Assembly (NCBI GenBank): GCA_937930305.1
Contig: CALGLE010000005.1
Span: 1 to 64,000, forward strand
Direction of reading: 5' to 3'
DNA: 64,000 nt
DNA from: an uncultured Granulosicoccaceae bacterium
Lineage (GTDB): Bacteria > Pseudomonadota > Gammaproteobacteria > Granulosicoccales > Granulosicoccaceae
Both the position numbers and the translations under genes were made by a program. Under the pieces are notes generated by a model that saw nothing but the letters and a program-made list of their open reading frames with translations, made no database searches and was not told the DNA's origin. Positions 59,975 to 64,000 of this stretch are shown here, one piece after another; positions within the stretch are counted from its first letter, which is position 1; every line of letters starts with the position of its first letter.

Positions 59975-60526
59975 ATGATCAACCGTAAACTGTGCGCTTT
60001 TCTATTAGTAACGTTACTGTGCGTGTCATGCAATGGCAATAAAATAAAGTCTGCCGATATTTCTACACGCTTGGCTATTCAAGGAGTTTGGCAACTCTCA
60101 TGCTCCGCGAACAGCCGAAGCAATTTGCAAAGAGCTTACATGACCAGTAGAGATACAATTACTGGGGATGAGTTGTTGAGCGAGACAAATTTCTTCACTG
60201 ACGCAGAATGTACTCTGCCAGGTGAACCGGCATCACGTATCTCAAAAATATCGTTATTTTTTCCTGGAGGCATTACAGATACGCGTCTTGGCAAAGCCAC
60301 ACACATGAATACTACGATTAATGTTGTGGAATATGATGGTGTGAGCTTAACTGAAGATAAAGGCGAATCGCCCTACGAATTTATCGGAAAAGACTTCTTT
60401 GACTTAGTGCTAGTGAAGGACAATATACTTTACTATGGAGCTTGGTCGAAAATTCGCCGCGGTGAGAATGCAAGCCAACGTTTTAACAAACTTGCAACAG
60501 CATATCCGTATAAGCGTCAAAAGTAG
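59975..60526 (+). CDS. small hypothetical lipoprotein
   Basis: A 183-residue predicted lipoprotein with lipobox LCVSC at residues 15-19 (MINRKLCAFLLVTLLCVSC). The mature part starts with GVWQLSC (near 37-43), a pattern seen in lipocalin-like lipoproteins, and continues with strand-like segments (FFTDAECTLPGEP, INVVEYDGVSLTED, NILYYGAW). I cannot assign a family. It lies between unrelated accessory genes. Confidence 0.65.
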   Translation: MINRKLCAFLLVTLLCVSCNGNKIKSADISTRLAIQGVWQLSCSANSRSNLQRAYMTSRDTITGDELLSETNFFTDAECTLPGEPASRISKISLFFPGGITDTRLGKATHMNTTINVVEYDGVSLTEDKGESPYEFIGKDFFDLVLVKDNILYYGAWSKIRRGENASQRFNKLATAYPYKRQK

Positions 60527-60846
60527 AGCGGGAACCAAGAGCATGCGAAATTAAAAACCGTAGCCTTGACTAATGTTATGGGCCAGTACGTGATACCTAA
60601 CAGTGCTGTAAAGTTCAGATGGATCGAGGGCGGGTTTCGGCCCGAAGCGGTCATACATACATTCTGGATTTCGTATTCATCAAACAGAAAATGTGCGTCC
60701 TATGCATCTCACCGCAAGGTGGTATTATTACCGAGACAATTGTTTTACTGGTGCCAAATCAGATGGCTAGGTACCATTAAATGATGGCGATCTTGACTGT
60801 TAACTTCTGATTTACCATTGGTTTGAGATTTTTATCAGGACGCTCT
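60527..60846. other. 320-bp gap before the FG-GAP gene
   Basis: The plus-strand frame 60566-60784 has an improbable composition and I do not call it. A hairpin-forming stretch around 60631-60652 (CGGGTTTCGGCCCG core) may be structured. A possible ribosome site (AGGA) lies at 60836-60840 before the next gene. Confidence 0.4.
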
Positions 60847-63129
60847 ATGAAATCATTTATCTCCACACCCATTCGATGTTCACTCTTGCTGCTAGTGAGC
60901 ACCTTGCTTATTTCCGGTTGCCACAGCTCTAGTGACTCTAGTTCGTTTGGCTCTCAATCGAATGGAGATGGTGGGAACGTAGTTGATGACACTATAGGTG
61001 GTGAGAATACAATGGAGGATGTTGGTGCAACTACAGATGCATCAGGTACAGAAGCGCCAAGCACTACGCGCGTTAACTTCGTCATCACCGTTCCTGTTTA
61101 TGTGTCTAATGCCCTGCAAGTTCGATTGGTTTGGGGTAGCGCCGACATCATCGCCATGTGGAACCGTGATGAACTTTGGACTGCTTCTGTAGATTTTCCA
61201 GCGAATACGGAAAATGAACTGGCCGTTACATTTAGCGATGGTAATGGTGCGATAACGTTAGGCAGTTTTGAGACGAGTTATAAAACTGGAACGAGTGTTT
61301 CAGAGACTTATCAAATTACAGCTAATCAGTTCGACACCGATCGATGGGATAGCGATGGTGACGGCCAAAGTAATTTAAGCGAAGCAATTGCCGGAACAAA
61401 CCCGCAAAGCAGTGATGCATTTGAACCAGTACAAGCCAGTCTAGAACTTGTGCAAGACAAAACCTTCCGTATCAGTTGGCAGCAATCAGAAGTAGTCCAA
61501 TTTTATCGCGTGTTCGAGAACCCTGATGGCACTTCTGGGTTTACAGATATAAGCGGGGATTTGAACGCCACGACTACTATTTTTGATCACCGCGTACCCC
61601 TGTATGCGAGAGTAAACGCTGAGTATCTGGTGCAGTCTTGTAATAATCAGGGGTGCGTAGATTCGGAGCCAGTAATGGTGATGGGTACGTTGGACAATGC
61701 AATTGGTTACTTTAAAGCCAGCAATACCGATTTTCGTGACCGCTTTGGTCATGCTGTAAGTTTGAGTGCTAATGGAAACACGTTAGCGGTCGGAGCGATG
61801 TTTGAGTCCAGTGCTGCGATAGGAATCAACGGTAATCAGGATGATAATTCGACTACCGATTCAGGGGCAGTTTATTTATTTGTCCGCAACGGTGATACCT
61901 GGCAACAGCAGGCCTACATCAAAGCCAGCAATACCGAAGCTAACGACTTCTTTGGTGAAGTAATCAGTCTGAGTGCTGATGGGAACACATTGGCGGTCGG
62001 AGCGGCTAAAGAGCAGAGCGCGGCGACTGGCATCAACGGTAATCAGGATGATAATTCGAGTACCGATTCAGGGGCAGTTTATGTGTTTGTCCGCAACGGT
62101 GAAATCTGGCACCAGCAGGCCTACGTCAAAGCCAGTAATACCGAAGCTCAGGACTTATTTGGCAGTGCGGTCAGTCTGAGTGCTGATGGAAACACGCTAG
62201 CGGTCGGAGCAAGGTTTGAGTCCAGCGGGGCGATAGGAATCAACGGTAACCAGGGTGATGATTCTGCTCGATTATCAGGAGCAGTTTATGTTTTTGTCCG
62301 CAACGGTGAAATCTGGCAACAGCAGGCCTACGTCAAAGCCAGTAATACCGGTTCCAACGACCGCTTTGGTGGTGTAGTTAGGTTGAGTGCGGATGCCAAC
62401 ACACTAGCAGTGGGAGCGCACCGAGAGGACAGTGCAGCGACTGGTATCAACGGCGATCAAAATAATAATTCTGCTCGATCTTCGGGAGCAGTTTATGTGT
62501 TTATTCGCAACGGTGAAACCTGGCAACAGCAGGCCTACATGAAAGCCAGCAATCCTGATGAAGGCGACTTCTTTGGTAGAGATATCAGTCTAAGTGCTGA
62601 TGGCAACACACTAGCGGTCGGAGCGGCTGAAGAGGGGAGCGCGGCGACTGGCATCAACGGTGATCAAAATGATAATTCGGCTAGTGAATCAGGGGCAGTT
62701 TATGTGTTTGTCCGCAACGGTAGAATCTGGCAACAGCAGGCCTACGTGAAAGCCAGTAATACTGAGTTTAGAGACCGCTTTGGTGGTGCAGTTAATTTGA
62801 GTGCTGATGGCAATACACTGGCGATCGGAGCGACTGAAGAGGGGAGCGCGGCGACTGGTATCAACGGTGATCAAAATGATAATTCGGCTCAACTTTCAGG
62901 GGTAGTTTATGTGTTTGTCCGCAATAGTGAAACCTGGCAACAGCACGCCTACGTCAAAGCTAGTAATACCGAGCTAGGCGGCGACCGCTTTGGTCGTGCG
63001 GTCAGTCTGAGTGCTGATGGGAATACGCTAGCGGTCGGGGCGGTGCAAGAGTCCAGCGGAGCGACAGGTATCAACGGTGATCAAAGTGACAATTCAAAAC
63101 CGGGATCAGGGGCTGTAAATCTTTATTGA
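60847..63129 (+). CDS. lipoprotein with seven FG-GAP repeats
   Basis: A 760-residue predicted lipoprotein: type II signal peptide with lipobox LISGC (about 20-24), a Ser/Gly/Asp-rich linker (about 26-70), a beta-rich region (about 72-155), a thrombospondin-3/EF-hand-like calcium motif DSDGDGQSNLSEA (about 168-180), then seven FG-GAP units of about 69 residues each (for example FGHAVSLSANGNTLAVGA). Seven such repeats fit a seven-bladed beta-propeller. FG-GAP proteins often bind partners outside the cell, but the role here is unknown. The start is ATG 60847, with AGGA upstream, rather than an ATG eight codons earlier. Confidence 0.88.
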   Translation: MKSFISTPIRCSLLLLVSTLLISGCHSSSDSSSFGSQSNGDGGNVVDDTIGGENTMEDVGATTDASGTEAPSTTRVNFVITVPVYVSNALQVRLVWGSADIIAMWNRDELWTASVDFPANTENELAVTFSDGNGAITLGSFETSYKTGTSVSETYQITANQFDTDRWDSDGDGQSNLSEAIAGTNPQSSDAFEPVQASLELVQDKTFRISWQQSEVVQFYRVFENPDGTSGFTDISGDLNATTTIFDHRVPLYARVNAEYLVQSCNNQGCVDSEPVMVMGTLDNAIGYFKASNTDFRDRFGHAVSLSANGNTLAVGAMFESSAAIGINGNQDDNSTTDSGAVYLFVRNGDTWQQQAYIKASNTEANDFFGEVISLSADGNTLAVGAAKEQSAATGINGNQDDNSSTDSGAVYVFVRNGEIWHQQAYVKASNTEAQDLFGSAVSLSADGNTLAVGARFESSGAIGINGNQGDDSARLSGAVYVFVRNGEIWQQQAYVKASNTGSNDRFGGVVRLSADANTLAVGAHREDSAATGINGDQNNNSARSSGAVYVFIRNGETWQQQAYMKASNPDEGDFFGRDISLSADGNTLAVGAAEEGSAATGINGDQNDNSASESGAVYVFVRNGRIWQQQAYVKASNTEFRDRFGGAVNLSADGNTLAIGATEEGSAATGINGDQNDNSAQLSGVVYVFVRNSETWQQHAYVKASNTELGGDRFGRAVSLSADGNTLAVGAVQESSGATGINGDQSDNSKPGSGAVNLY
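61714..63126 (+). repeat. seven tandem 207-bp coding repeats
   Basis: Units begin with AAAGCCAG at 61714, 61921, 62128, 62335, 62542, 62749 and 62956. All six intervals are exactly 207 bp (69 codons). Identity between units is high at the nucleotide level, with changes concentrated in short patches. The last unit carries one extra codon and stops just after the SGAV segment. Confidence 0.9.
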
Positions 63130-63229
63130 ATTTATATAAGTTTTTCTTCGATAGTCCGCTTCGGGGAGAGCTTGTGTGAAAACGCAGCGGGGCGTAGTAT
63201 CAAGTTTGTTTTAAGTTGTGAATTCTCCA

Positions 63230-64000
63230 ATGAAGCGATTCGTGGAAGAACATGACCGGATGCAGGCTACACTGTTTCCAGAGCGACTCGACGACTATAT
63301 ATCTCCCGAAAACCCCATTCGCGTTATCGATGCCTTTGTAGAGAAGCTGGATCTGGAAGCCATTGGCTTTGATCGCGTTAAACCTAAAGTCACTGGTCGT
63401 CCTGGCTACCATCCTTCAACGTTATTAAAGCTTTATATCTACGGTTATCTCAATCGCATTCAATCCAGCCGCCGGCTTGAGCGGGAAAGTCTGCGCAACT
63501 TAGAGCCAATGTGGCTAATCGGCCGACTAGCGCCCGATTTCAAAACGATAGCGGACTTTAGAAAGGAAAACGGTAAGGCCATCAGGCAGGTGTGTCGGGA
63601 GTTTGTAGAAATATGCCGTCGGCTTGAGTTATTCACACAATCGATGGTTGCGATTGATGGAAGTAAATTCAAGGCTGTGAAGAGCAGGCGCAATAACGAT
63701 ACAAAAAACGTGATGAAACGACACATTGACCGAGTCAATAACACCATTGATAAGTATCTGAAGCTGCTGGATGAAGCCGATTCCGGTGATTCGCGTAAGC
63801 AGGAACACTCAGTAGCAGCATTGAAAGAGAAACTAGCTAGCCTCAATGAAGAGCTGGTGCAAGCAGCGTTAAAGAAAAACGACATTACTGTGTTGGCGGA
63901 CTGTAGATTTTACAGCGGAGTTGGAATCAATGAATGCTACGAAACTGGCGCGAAAGCCTCGGTGCCGAAGAATTATACGTCCACCAACAAAGCAGCAGGA
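63230..64000 (+). mobile_element. IS1182-like transposase, 5' part
   Basis: An open frame from ATG 63230 runs off the window edge without a stop. The 257 residues seen have an N-terminal DUF772-type domain (about 10-90: PENPIRVIDAFVE, GRPGYHPSTLLKLYIYGYLN), the region LAPDFKTIADFRKENG, and the first DDE aspartate in SMVAIDGSKFKA. The second Asp follows in VLADCRFYSG (usually VADRGYYSG). A coiled-coil-like insert lies between them (about 165-215). The terminal inverted repeat is not clear to me. The element directly follows the FG-GAP gene. Confidence 0.9.

Noticed and set aside
60566..60784. 72-codon plus-strand frame
   Set aside because: Trp/Arg/Ser-rich sequence without a family, signal or ribosome site; probably non-coding.

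Overview
The window reads as chromosomal DNA of a Gram-negative gammaproteobacterium. The evidence is lpxC (lipid A), bamD, lpoA, a complete proteobacterial division and cell-wall (dcw) cluster, a meso-diaminopimelate-type murE, a type IV pilus locus in the Pseudomonas order, and dciA rather than dnaC as helicase loader. I cannot name the genus. The mix of TRAP transport, DUF3726-like and FG-GAP genes would suit a marine or aquatic lineage, but that is inference.

Region 1 (1-18.7 kb) is core. It opens with tRNA-Ala(GGC) on the minus strand beside tandem and inverted tRNA fragments. gltX, a PP2C phosphatase, clpB, pgeF/yfiH, rluD and bamD follow. The type IV pilus locus is pilS-pilR, two tandem pilin genes and pilB-pilC-pilD. 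A sigma54 promoter and palindromic TGTCA/TGACA sites lie upstream of the first pilin, so the PilS/PilR output is visible in the sequence. uppP, coaE and a mutT-type Nudix gene close the region.

Region 2 (18.8-43.4 kb) is one long minus-strand block. Read in its own direction it is rnpB, mraZ-rsmH-ftsL-ftsI-murE-murF-mraY-murD-ftsW-murG-murC-ddlB-ftsQ-ftsA-ftsZ-lpxC, then an M23 peptidase, secA, argJ and mutT, with dciA opposed between lpxC and the M23 gene. Many genes overlap by 1-7 bases. A sigma70 promoter (TTGACC-17-TATAGT) precedes mraZ and is followed by five boxes spaced exactly 10 bp apart, the expected arrangement for MraZ autoregulation.

Region 3 (43.4-50.3 kb) has rsmI divergent from lpoA and, further on, yraN. 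A three-gene same-strand module sits between lpoA and yraN: a peptidase-M19-like protein lacking half of the usual metal ligands, a 567-residue orphan and a DUF3726-like protein. This is the best candidate here for an undescribed system.

Region 4 (50.3-64 kb) looks accessory and is visibly richer in A+T for much of its length. It holds an exported tandem-PAP2 protein with one broken active site, a 1137-residue BTAD/STAND-ATPase regulator, a TRAP transporter (dctP-dctQ-dctM), a YHYH/DUF305 exported pair, two further lipoproteins (one carrying seven near-identical 207-bp FG-GAP repeats) and the 5' part of an IS1182-like transposase cut by the window edge.
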